Virus record (IMG/VR): IMGVR_UViG_3300017726_000091
Location: 1 to 23,179 of that record
DNA from: a virus
Strand: one strand, 5' to 3'
DNA: 23,179 nt
Shown here: positions 1 through 5,452 of the stretch, one piece after another
How positions within the stretch are numbered: the stretch's first letter is position 1
Layout: the number at the start of each line of letters is the position of its first letter
Translations under genes and position numbers: made by a program
The notes under the pieces: model-generated
The model's input: only the letters and a program-made list of their open reading frames with translations
Databases searched by the model: none
What the model was told of the DNA's origin: nothing

Positions 1-1
1 A

Positions 2-352
2 GATTGGGAGGATAATTTTAACTTTATGACTGTAGTTGATGCATATAACTCAACACTTAAAGGTAGTTCAACACTTATTAAAAACAAAAACTATAAAATA
101 GATATAGATTTAGGAGATACTGTATTAAATAATTGTATAGAATTAAGTGATGCGTTAGATAATGCAAAGCAAGCTAAATTTGTAAGGGCAATAAAAAAAG
201 TGATAGTAAAAAATGAAAAATTTGATATTGACCATTTAAAGAAAAACTGTTATAAAAGAAGATTAAATATATACAACAGAGAAGGAGATATTGTAAAAGA
301 GATAGTTGATGTATATAATTATTTTAGAAAAAAAGATTTAATTATTGAATAA
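2..352 (+). CDS. C-terminal part of a phage protein, possibly ParB-like (5' end outside window)
   Basis: The reading frame is open from the first bases of the window to a TAA at 350-352, so this is probably the end of a longer gene; an internal ATG at 26 would give 108 aa. The visible part is hydrophilic and mostly helical. It contains an FVRAIKKV helix, then FDIDHLKK, and ends with IVDVYNYFRKK. That arrangement resembles the C-terminal part of ParB N-domain-containing proteins carried by Bacteroidota phages, where a similar FVRAL...FD...F segment and a final IYNYR helix occur. The diagnostic ParB/Srx nuclease motifs would be upstream and cannot be seen. The resemblance is from memory, not alignment, so the function stays tentative. 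The next gene is in the same frame, 27 nt after the stop. Confidence 0.55.
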   Translation, partial: DWEDNFNFMTVVDAYNSTLKGSSTLIKNKNYKIDIDLGDTVLNNCIELSDALDNAKQAKFVRAIKKVIVKNEKFDIDHLKKNCYKRRLNIYNREGDIVKEIVDVYNYFRKKDLIIE

Positions 353-379
353 TATTATAATCTAAAAGAAACAGATACG

Positions 380-787
380 TTGAACAAAAAAAAAGAGTCT
401 CTTATAAGAAATAGAAACTTAGTAAAACAAGTTGTCGACTTTACTGGAGTGCAAAACGGTAAACTTCACCCAAGCGACATAGACTTTGTTTTAGAGTTTG
501 ATAATAAAGTATTAATTTTGGGAGAGGTAAAACATAAATATACTAGAATACCAACTGGACAAAAGCTAATCTTAGAGAGGATTGTAGACAGCTGGGGTCA
601 GGGAGGTATAGCTATAAAGGTAGAACATGAGTTTAATGATGAGAATATAAATATACCTCTTCATGTTTGTAGTGTTACTGCTCGATACTATAAAGGAGAC
701 TGGAAGTATTTTAAAGAGCCTATAATGATTATAGACTACCTAAATAAAATAGGAAGAGTTTTAGAATGTGAAAAATGTAAATTTTGA
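380..787 (+). CDS. Small PD-(D/E)XK nuclease-like protein
   Basis: This 135-aa protein has the order of a PD-(D/E)XK nuclease core. D33 and D35 lie in HPSDIDFVLEF, followed by a beta strand and E49-x-K51 in LILGEVKHKY, then Q61 in TGQKLILERIVD as the usual helix after the core. The family includes phage resolvases and recombination endonucleases, so a role in trimming or resolving phage DNA is likely, but no specific substrate can be named. The start is a TTG at 380, chosen because no ATG or GTG lies in frame between the previous stop and the conserved region. The end overlaps the next gene by 20 nt. Two Cys near the C-terminus (ECEKC) could bind a metal, but only half of such a site is present. 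The nuclease call is an inference from motif order. Confidence 0.6.
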   Translation: MNKKKESLIRNRNLVKQVVDFTGVQNGKLHPSDIDFVLEFDNKVLILGEVKHKYTRIPTGQKLILERIVDSWGQGGIAIKVEHEFNDENINIPLHVCSVTARYYKGDWKYFKEPIMIIDYLNKIGRVLECEKCKF

Positions 788-1040
788 CGACTGGTTTTTA
801 GAAGATAGAGATACAGAATTAACGCCGCATGAAATATATTTACTAGCTTTAATAGATATTGTAAAAGGTACAAGTATAGCAGAGATAGAAAAAATATTAA
901 AACAGTACGAGAAAAAAGAGCAGTATTTAATTTGTGCTGCAATACATAAAGCTACAAAAGTAGCAGAAGAGAAAACAATAAAAGAAATAAAACAATTACT
1001 AGATGACGAATACAACGAATATAAAAGAAATAATAAATAA
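768..1040 (+). CDS. Small hypothetical protein, 90 aa
   Basis: I do not recognise this protein. It is 90 aa and acidic at the N-terminus (FDDWFLEDRDTELT). It then becomes helical and charged, with a Lys/Glu-rich second half suggesting a helical bundle or short coiled coil. The start is a GTG at 768 that overlaps the end of the nuclease-like gene by 20 nt. Its 3' end overlaps the start of the DnaA-like gene by 38 nt. Such tight packing in three frames supports translation and a shared transcript. There is no signal peptide or membrane segment. The order nuclease, small protein, DnaA-like protein, terminase suggests a late or middle DNA-handling role, which is inference from position only. Confidence 0.6.
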   Translation: MKNVNFDDWFLEDRDTELTPHEIYLLALIDIVKGTSIAEIEKILKQYEKKEQYLICAAIHKATKVAEEKTIKEIKQLLDDEYNEYKRNNK

Positions 1041-1482
1041 GTATTTCGAGCTAGACATATCTAAAAAGACTAGACAAAGGGAATACATAGAGGCGAGGTT
1101 TATATACTTTACACTTGTCAAGAAATATACTGGACTCAGTTTAGCAGCAATAGCGAAAACAACAAACCAAAACCATGCTACAGTATTACATGGTATAAAA
1201 ACACTAAAGGATTTAATGCTACATGATAAGAGACTAAAGTTTAACTATAAGCTATTAGACAATAAAGTAGCAGACAACGACTCCGCAGTAAAAGACTTTG
1301 ATTTTACAGAAGGATTAGTACAAAGATATTTAAGCCTAAAACAAACAAATGAGGAGCTAACTAAAACAATAAACGAGCTTACTGAAAAACTAGACATAAC
1401 AAAAGAACAACTTAGGTTTTTTAAAGAGGGTTACTCCTACGAAAAAAGGTTACAAGGGAATAAGGTAATAACAAAAGATTAA
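1003..1482 (+). CDS. DnaA domain IV-like DNA-binding protein with coiled-coil tail
   Basis: Residues about 25-72 match the DNA-binding domain of DnaA. A helix (REYIEARFIYFTLVKKY) is followed by TGLSLAAIAKTTNQNHATVLHGI. The H58-A-T-V-L-H63 segment is the phage counterpart of the DnaA signature loop H-T-T-V-L-H that contacts the DnaA box. There is no AAA+ ATPase part, so this is a stand-alone binding domain. Residues about 112-145 form a charged heptad-like helix, probably a dimerising coiled coil. Phage proteins of this type could bind an origin, load a helicase, or regulate transcription; the position directly before the terminase genes gives no decision. The start is ATG 1003, inside the previous gene. 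The promoter-like element at 1464 overlaps its 3' end. Confidence 0.72.
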   Translation: MTNTTNIKEIINKYFELDISKKTRQREYIEARFIYFTLVKKYTGLSLAAIAKTTNQNHATVLHGIKTLKDLMLHDKRLKFNYKLLDNKVADNDSAVKDFDFTEGLVQRYLSLKQTNEELTKTINELTEKLDITKEQLRFFKEGYSYEKRLQGNKVITKD

Positions 1483-1503
1483 AAATTTGATTGTATAATT
1501 GAT
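1464..1503 (+). promoter_or_regulatory. Phage-type promoter element, copy 1 (terminase operon)
   Basis: It contains AACAAAA at 1470-1476, then 12 nt, then GATTGTATA at 1489-1497. The same two blocks at the same spacing recur five more times in the window. The TATA block starts 19 nt after ACAA, equal to the Bacteroidota -33 to -7 spacing. Transcription would begin near 1505, within the palindrome at 1498-1511. Confidence 0.55.
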
Positions 1504-1511
1504 TAATCAAT
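1498..1511. promoter_or_regulatory. Perfect 14-bp palindrome, operator candidate
   Basis: ATTGATTAATCAAT is its own reverse complement. It lies directly after the TATA block of the promoter-like element and before the terminase ATG at 1523, where a repressor would block initiation. None of the other five promoter copies shows such a palindrome at this position. Confidence 0.45.
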
Positions 1512-1522
1512 CTTTTTCAATT

Positions 1523-1768
1523 ATGGATAAAAGGATAAATAACGGTGGTAAAAGAGAGGGAGCAGGTCGTAAACCTAAGTCCGAAGAGATAAACTTAATA
1601 GAGAAGTTATCGCCTTTAGAACCGTTAGCACTTGCAGCATTAGAGAAAGGAGTCAAAGAGGGAGACTTTAAATTTGTACAACTATACCTCAACTATTACC
1701 TAGGTAGACCAGTAGAGAATAAGAACATAAACGTTAACGAGGACATACCGTTATTTATGACAGAGTGA
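1523..1768 (+). CDS. Probable terminase small subunit
   Basis: This 81-aa protein begins with a basic, glycine-rich segment (NNGGKREGAGRKPK), which resembles the AT-hook-like N-terminus common in small DNA-packaging proteins of phages. The rest is helical, with a C-terminal FVQLYLNYYLGRPVENK segment that also fits this group. In packaging, it would recognise viral DNA and present it to the large subunit. The frame is open to a TTG at 1499, but that start lies inside the promoter and palindrome, so ATG 1523 is preferred. The stop TGA overlaps the GTG start of the large subunit by 4 nt, which suggests translational coupling. It is shorter than most classical small terminases, so it may work as a multimeric DNA-binding accessory. 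The assignment relies on the basic motif and the neighbour. Confidence 0.72.
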   Translation: MDKRINNGGKREGAGRKPKSEEINLIEKLSPLEPLALAALEKGVKEGDFKFVQLYLNYYLGRPVENKNINVNEDIPLFMTE

Positions 1769-2931
1769 TAGCTAAGATAACTCCAGCTTTTAAGAAACTA
1801 CAAAAACTAGAATCAAGAATACGAATTGTAAGAGGAGGTTCTAGTGCTGGAAAAACAATCGCTATACTTTGCCTACTAATAAACAAAGCAATTAAAACAA
1901 AGGGTATAATTATATCTGTAGTGACTGCTACGGTCCCAGCTCTTAGACGAGGTGCTTTACAAGACTTTAGACAGATAATGAAATCTCTAAATAGGTTTGA
2001 CGACAGTAAGTTTAATAAAACACTTTTACAATATACCTTTTCCAACGGTAGTTATATAGAGTTCTTTAGTACAGACGATAGCTCAAAACTAAGAGGCGCT
2101 AGGAGAAACATACTATTTGTTAACGAGTGTAATACAGTTTCCTTTACAGCTTATCAGGAACTATCTATAAGAACCTCTGAGGATATTTGGCTAGACTACA
2201 ATCCAGTTACTAGGTTTTGGGTAGATAAGGAACTAGTTGGACAACCTGATACAGACTTTATAACCCTCACCTATAAAGACAACAATCAACTAAGCGAAAG
2301 CATAGTAAAAGAATTAGAGAAAGCTAGAGACAAGGCTAAGACCTCAGCTTACTGGTCCAACTGGGTTAGAGTTTATTTAGATGGGCTTACAGGGACTTTA
2401 GAGGGAGCGGTGATACCTAACTGGCAAGAGATAGATAACATACCCTTAGAGACGAGGTTATTGGGCTATGGCATGGATTTTGGATATTCAGTAGACCCTA
2501 GTACCTTAATTGCTTTATATAAGTGGAATGAAGCCTTTATATTTGATGAGGTCCTTTACAAAACAGGTATGCTTAATAGAGACATAAGTAGATTCTTAAC
2601 ACAAAACAATATAACAGAAAACATAATAGCGGATAGTGCCGAACCTAAAAGTATAGCAGAATTACAAAGCTATGGACATTCTATCTATGGAGTTGCAAAA
2701 GGTAGAGACTCAGTAGTATATGGATTAAACCTAATAAACCAAAACGAGATATATATAACATCTAGGAGCTTAAATCTAAAAAGAGAACTACAGGGATATA
2801 TATGGGCAAGAGATAAGGAGGGTAATCAGATACAGAAACCTACTGGAGAGCATCCTGATTGTATAGATGCGATGAGGTATGTATTTACAGATACCCAGCA
2901 AGGCAATAGGGGAGAATATCATATTTGGTAA
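1765..2931 (+). CDS. terL: Terminase large subunit
   Basis: This is the ATP-driven DNA packaging motor and headful or site-specific nuclease, which acts at the portal vertex. The 388-aa length is typical of the PBSX/Terminase_3 type. Walker A is GGSSAGKT at residues 24-31 and Walker B is ILFVNE at 116-121, followed by the NPVTRFWV segment. The RNase H-like nuclease domain starts near residue 232. It shows D238 in GYGMDFGYSVDPSTL, D290 in IIADSAEPKSI and D365/D368 in EHPDCIDAMRYVF, the expected acidic metal ligands. The start is GTG 1765, coupled to the small subunit stop. No key residue is missing. A host-type promoter follows at 2948 before any terminator, so the terminator at 3224 probably also ends this transcript. 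Confidence 0.95.
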   Translation: MIAKITPAFKKLQKLESRIRIVRGGSSAGKTIAILCLLINKAIKTKGIIISVVTATVPALRRGALQDFRQIMKSLNRFDDSKFNKTLLQYTFSNGSYIEFFSTDDSSKLRGARRNILFVNECNTVSFTAYQELSIRTSEDIWLDYNPVTRFWVDKELVGQPDTDFITLTYKDNNQLSESIVKELEKARDKAKTSAYWSNWVRVYLDGLTGTLEGAVIPNWQEIDNIPLETRLLGYGMDFGYSVDPSTLIALYKWNEAFIFDEVLYKTGMLNRDISRFLTQNNITENIIADSAEPKSIAELQSYGHSIYGVAKGRDSVVYGLNLINQNEIYITSRSLNLKRELQGYIWARDKEGNQIQKPTGEHPDCIDAMRYVFTDTQQGNRGEYHIW

Positions 2932-2947
2932 AATAAATAGAAAAATA

Positions 2948-2987
2948 TTTGGTATTTAATAAAATGTTTATATCTTTACAAAGTAAA
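2948..2987 (+). promoter_or_regulatory. Host-type Bacteroidota promoter with palindromic operator
   Basis: TTTG at 2948-2951, a 19-nt spacer and TATCTTTAC at 2971-2979 fit the Bacteroidota consensus TTTG-N19-TAnnTTTG. TTTAC at 2975-2979 and GTAAA at 2983-2987 form an inverted repeat over the expected start of transcription. The -7 box plus leader matches the minus-strand promoter at 15138-15169 at 25 of 27 positions. Confidence 0.72.
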
Positions 2988-3012
2988 ACAATAACAACTA
3001 AAAACAAAAACA

Positions 3013-3216
3013 ATGGAAAACACAAAAATAGAAATATACTATAGAACTGATAAACTTAAAGATATGTCCGTAGAAGAGATTCAAAAAATAGAGGACAAAC
3101 TTTGGGCAGCTTATAAACAAGCTGAGACAGCAAAGAAATATAAAAAGCTGTTTAAAGAAGAGCCTACTAATGTCGATTTACTTACTTCGATTATTAGTAC
3201 GGAAAATTTAGAATAA
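3013..3216 (+). CDS. Small hypothetical protein of a moron-like unit, 67 aa
   Basis: I do not recognise the family. The 67-aa product is hydrophilic and helical, with a Lys/Glu-rich centre (SVEEIQKIEDKLWAAYKQAETAKKYKKLF) likely to form an amphipathic helix or helical hairpin, and an acidic C-terminus. It has no membrane segment. The gene has its own host-type promoter (2948), an A-rich leader and its own terminator (3224), between the large terminase and two other small genes. That arrangement is typical of phage morons, which are often expressed independently of the lytic programme. The shared promoter and operator with the minus-strand gene at 14895-15107 suggests joint control by one regulator. 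Function could be host modification, exclusion or anti-defence, but nothing in the sequence decides. Confidence 0.7.
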   Translation: MENTKIEIYYRTDKLKDMSVEEIQKIEDKLWAAYKQAETAKKYKKLFKEEPTNVDLLTSIISTENLE

Positions 3217-3223
3217 CTAACAG

Positions 3224-3246
3224 GGGTCTTTCATAGACCCTTTTTT
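3224..3246 (+). terminator. Rho-independent terminator
   Basis: Stem GGGTCT (3224-3229) pairs with AGACCC (3235-3240) around the loop TTCAT, followed by six T. It lies 8 nt after the stop of the 67-aa gene and probably also ends terminase transcripts. Confidence 0.85.
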
Positions 3247-3265
3247 ATTAACCAAACTTTAATAT

Positions 3266-3403
3266 ATGAAATCGATTAATTATAAATACGTAATAATGTA
3301 CGCTCTTTTATTTAATACCTCTGCTCTTATGTGGATGTATGTAGCAGCTTATAATTTGCTATATTTGGAGGAATTATTTTACTCTTTAATTGAAATATTT
3401 TGA
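3266..3403 (+). CDS. 45-aa small membrane-like protein
   Basis: An ATG at 3266 opens a 45-aa frame. A short basic start (KSINYKY) is followed by a hydrophobic stretch from about residue 8 to 33 (VIMYALLFNTSALMW, then VAAYNLLYL), and then an acidic, aromatic C-terminus. This is the profile of a single-pass membrane peptide with a cytoplasmic N-terminus. It begins 19 nt after the terminator T-tract, and its TGA (3401-3403) is one base before the ATG of the next small gene, which suggests coupled translation. I do not recognise it. It could act in superinfection exclusion or as a regulator of lysis, but the lysis genes appear to be at the other end of the window. Its small size keeps confidence moderate. 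Confidence 0.5.
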   Translation: MKSINYKYVIMYALLFNTSALMWMYVAAYNLLYLEELFYSLIEIF

Positions 3404-3404
3404 T

Positions 3405-3623
3405 ATGATGACGGCTTGTTGGTACGAAAAGATATTCGTTGTACAAAAACCAGTACAAAGAGGCTACAGAAAAAAGGGTTACGATGTTACTCTCTACGTT
3501 GATTACAAAGGTCAAAATAAGATACATGGCAAAGAAACCTACAAACAAAATAGCAAAGAACTTGAAGATGCAATAAAAAAGGCTTATATTTATGCTTACA
3601 AGAAACTCATACTTGGTGAGTAG
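3405..3623 (+). CDS. Small basic hypothetical protein, 72 aa
   Basis: The protein from ATG 3405 is 72 aa. A TTG at 3390 is also in frame, but it would overlap the upstream membrane peptide, while ATG 3405 (or 3408) lies just after that stop. It starts MMTACWYEKIFVVQKP. The middle is basic and beta-rich (RGYRKKGYDVTLYVDYKG), and a C-terminal helix follows (ELEDAIKKAYIYAYKKLI). The overall layout, two or three strands followed by a helix, would fit a small nucleic-acid-binding or adaptor protein, but I recognise no family. It forms a two-gene unit with the membrane peptide, closed by the terminator at 3663. Confidence 0.55.
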   Translation: MMTACWYEKIFVVQKPVQRGYRKKGYDVTLYVDYKGQNKIHGKETYKQNSKELEDAIKKAYIYAYKKLILGE

Positions 3624-3662
3624 CTTTTTTTTTGTTTTGATTGAGATTATTTAGAATTGATT

Positions 3663-3686
3663 AAGAGGGACCTAGTTCCTCTTTTT
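3663..3686 (+). terminator. Rho-independent terminator
   Basis: AAGAGGGA (3663-3670) pairs with TTCCTCTT (3676-3683) around CCTAG, with one G-T pair, followed by a T-run. It separates the small-gene unit from the tail operon and sits immediately before promoter copy 2. Confidence 0.8.
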
Positions 3687-3687
3687 C

Positions 3688-3727
3688 ATTTTATACACTT
3701 TTTACCTTTTTTGATTGTATATATATG
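3688..3727 (+). promoter_or_regulatory. Phage-type promoter element, copy 2 (tail operon)
   Basis: ACA at 3695-3697 and GATTGTATA at 3713-3721 are in the same register as the other copies; the first block is degenerate here (TACACTT). The last three bases are the ATG of the tail chaperone gene, so a transcript made from it would have almost no leader. Confidence 0.5.
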
Positions 3728-4387
3728 AAAGTAGAAATATATGTTCCTGAGGACCTAAGCGAAATAACACTAGGTCAATACCAAAAGTTTGAAAAACTAA
3801 ATACAGAGGAAAACAAAGACTCAGCTTTTTTATTACAAAAAATGGTTGAGATATTCTGTAAGCTAAACCTCCAAGACGTTTTACAAATTAAGGTTAGAAG
3901 TCTTAACGGTATAGTATCTCACCTTAACGAGATATTTGAAAAAGAATATAAGCTGGTAGAGACCTTTACTTTAGAAGGTGTTAAGTATGGTTTCTGTCCT
4001 ATGCTAGACGATATGACACTAGGAGAGTACATAGACCTAGATAACACTTTAGGAGAATGGCAAGAGATGCATAAAGCCATGAGTATTTTATATAGACCTA
4101 TTACTTTCCAAAGAAATAATAAATACCAAATAGAAGAGTATAAAGGAGTAGACAATGCAGAGGTATTTAAGAATATGCCGCTGGACGTTGCTTTTGGTTC
4201 TATGGTTTTTTTTTGGAATTTAAAAAACGAATTGTTGACCAATATCCTGAGCTTTTTACACATGGAGAGCAAAGGCAATCTGACACCTCAGCAACTGGAG
4301 GCTTTGGAGCAAAGTGGGGTTGGTATCAGTCAATCTATGGACTTGCTCAAGGCGATGTTACCAAATTTGATAAGATTACCGAATTAA
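3725..4387 (+). CDS. Tail assembly chaperone, unshifted (gpG-like) product
   Basis: The 220-aa protein begins MKVEIYVPEDLSEITLGQYQKFEKL, a form I know from tail chaperones of Bacteroidota siphoviruses. These coat the tape measure protein and recruit tube subunits during tail assembly, and are absent from the finished virion. The body is helical and acidic, without membrane segments. Near residue 162 the codons run through a T9 tract and then TTAAAAAAC. There the -1 frame, open from 4171 to 4467, encodes the conserved second domain. As in lambda G/GT, this frame would be the abundant product and the shifted one the minor product. The chaperone gene is usually next to the tape measure gene, but here about 7 kb separates them. 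Role is inferred from the frameshift architecture and the N-terminus. Confidence 0.78.
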   Translation: MKVEIYVPEDLSEITLGQYQKFEKLNTEENKDSAFLLQKMVEIFCKLNLQDVLQIKVRSLNGIVSHLNEIFEKEYKLVETFTLEGVKYGFCPMLDDMTLGEYIDLDNTLGEWQEMHKAMSILYRPITFQRNNKYQIEEYKGVDNAEVFKNMPLDVAFGSMVFFWNLKNELLTNILSFLHMESKGNLTPQQLEALEQSGVGISQSMDLLKAMLPNLIRLPN

Positions 4388-4467
4388 ACGTACATAAATG
4401 TCTAATGTATTTAGCTTTTGAAAAAGATAAGATAGAGCTTGAAACTAAACTAATAAAGAAAAAATGA
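4171..4467 (+). CDS. -1 frame extension of the tail chaperone (gpT-like domain)
   Basis: This frame follows a TAA at 4168-4170 and has no convincing start of its own; only a TTG at 4213 lies near its beginning. It encodes GGFGAKWGWYQSIYGLAQGDV, then KITELNVHKCLMYLAFEKDKIE, which I recognise as the C-terminal domain of tail chaperones from Bacteroidota phages, where the WGWY...LA.GD and L.YL...K motifs are typical. It is therefore best read as the extension produced by -1 frameshifting within 4207-4228, giving a fusion of about 247 aa. Its stop overlaps the ATG of the next gene (ATGA at 4464), as expected if ribosomes finish here. The T domain would bind tube protein subunits. Confidence 0.8.
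   Translation, partial: EYAAGRCFWFYGFFLEFKKRIVDQYPELFTHGEQRQSDTSATGGFGAKWGWYQSIYGLAQGDVTKFDKITELNVHKCLMYLAFEKDKIELETKLIKKK
4207..4228 (+). other. Predicted -1 programmed ribosomal frameshift site
   Basis: Relative to the upstream frame, three slippery heptamers are present: T TTT TTT (4207-4213), T TTA AAA (4219-4225) and A AAA AAC (4222-4228). Each permits a -1 shift into the frame that encodes the conserved T-like domain. The A AAA AAC form is the best known. I did not find an obvious downstream stem-loop by eye. Confidence 0.75.
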
Positions 4468-4922
4468 AAGGTTTTTACAACGTAACTCAGCAATTAAAAA
4501 CAGCTTTAGCAGCGGAACCGTTTTGTAATACCGTCAGCTTTGGAAACATAGACGATATAGATTTAAAGAAACAAACGATATTCCCTTTAAGTCATATCAT
4601 AGTAAACAACGCTACAATAGGGACCAATACAATCCTATTTAATATCTCTATTTTATCTATGGACATTGTAGATATTAGTAAGGAGGAGGTAACAGATGTA
4701 TTCGTAGGAAACGACAACGAACAAGACGTACTAAATACTCAACTAGCTTTACAGTCAAGAGTATTAAACCAGTTGCAAAGAGGAGAGCTATATACTAACC
4801 TCTACCAAATAGAAGGCGACATAAGTTGTGAGCCTTTTGTAGATAGATTCGAAAACAAGTTAGCAGGTTGGGCAGCAACCTTTGACGTATTAGTACAAAA
4901 TGATATGACGGTATGCAGCTAA
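4464..4922 (+). CDS. Probable tail terminator / tail completion protein
   Basis: The 152-aa protein is rich in beta strands, with a DLKKQTIFPLSHIIVNNATI segment and ILSMDIVDISKEEV, a pattern I associate with a conserved protein of Bacteroidota siphoviruses next to tail chaperone and gp10-like genes. The size, the alpha/beta layout and the place between chaperone and gp10-like protein fit a tail terminator, which caps the tube and joins it to the head. Its ATG overlaps the stop of the shifted chaperone, and its own stop overlaps the next gene by 10 nt. The structural role is inferred from position and fold character, without a decisive motif. Confidence 0.6.
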   Translation: MKGFYNVTQQLKTALAAEPFCNTVSFGNIDDIDLKKQTIFPLSHIIVNNATIGTNTILFNISILSMDIVDISKEEVTDVFVGNDNEQDVLNTQLALQSRVLNQLQRGELYTNLYQIEGDISCEPFVDRFENKLAGWAATFDVLVQNDMTVCS

Positions 4923-5452
4923 CAAAAACACAAACCGCACTAGAAGCCTTTAAAAAGTTTGTTATACAACAAGCTAGGACTAGATTAACTAAAGGTAAAA
5001 AGAACGCCTCTAGGGAACTTTACAATAGTTTAAAAGGTGTTATAGGAGTTGGTCCTAATTCTATTGCTTTAGATTTTGAAATGGAGGAGTACGGAATATA
5101 CCAAGACAAGGGAGTCAAAGGAGTAGGAGGAGTAAGAAAAACTACAAGTAAGTTTAACAGTAAAAACAACAAGGGTAAGATGTGGAAGCAAAAAGCTAAA
5201 AACAGTCCCTTTAGTTTTAAGCAAGGCAATAAACCCTCTGTTAAACATTTCAAAGATTGGGCGAGAATGAAAGGACTAAACGCTTTTGCAGTAAGAGAGT
5301 CAGTATATCACCAAGGTATTAAACCTAGTTTATTCTTTACTAAACCTTTTGAACAAGCATTTAAGAAACTACCTAATGAATTAAAAGATAAGTTTGGCTT
5401 AGATATACAAGACTTTCTAGCATTTACATTAAACCAAGATAGATTAAGATGA
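4913..5452 (+). CDS. HK97 gp10-like head-tail joining / tail completion protein
   Basis: The 179-aa protein is strongly basic and helix-beta mixed. It has EYGIYQDKGVKGVGG after a beta strand. Later come FKQGNKPSVKHFKDWARMKGL and then VYHQGIKPSLFFTKPFEQAFKKL. The Y...D.GVKG motif followed by a GIKP..F...F.....L ending is the usual pattern of gp10-type neck proteins, which sit between connector and tail tube. It starts 10 nt inside the preceding gene and its stop forms ATGA with the next gene, so these tail genes are translated as a tightly coupled unit. Confidence 0.68.
   Translation: MQLTKTQTALEAFKKFVIQQARTRLTKGKKNASRELYNSLKGVIGVGPNSIALDFEMEEYGIYQDKGVKGVGGVRKTTSKFNSKNNKGKMWKQKAKNSPFSFKQGNKPSVKHFKDWARMKGLNAFAVRESVYHQGIKPSLFFTKPFEQAFKKLPNELKDKFGLDIQDFLAFTLNQDRLR

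Noticed and set aside
350-382. Stop-codon readthrough joining the ParB-like and nuclease-like frames, which are in the same frame
   Set aside because: The 27 nt between them are non-conserved-looking AT-rich leader and a TTG start is available; no readthrough context is apparent.
736-1015. Two minus-strand frames opposite the nuclease-like and 90-aa genes
   Set aside because: They lie opposite frames that are better supported by overlaps and protein character, and they show low-complexity Leu/Phe-rich shadow composition.
1499-1522. TTG start for the small terminase
   Set aside because: It falls inside the promoter and palindrome; ATG 1523 begins immediately before the conserved basic motif.
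2931-3012. Terminator directly after the large terminase gene
   Set aside because: No stem followed by a T-run is present; the gap holds only the host-type promoter and leader.
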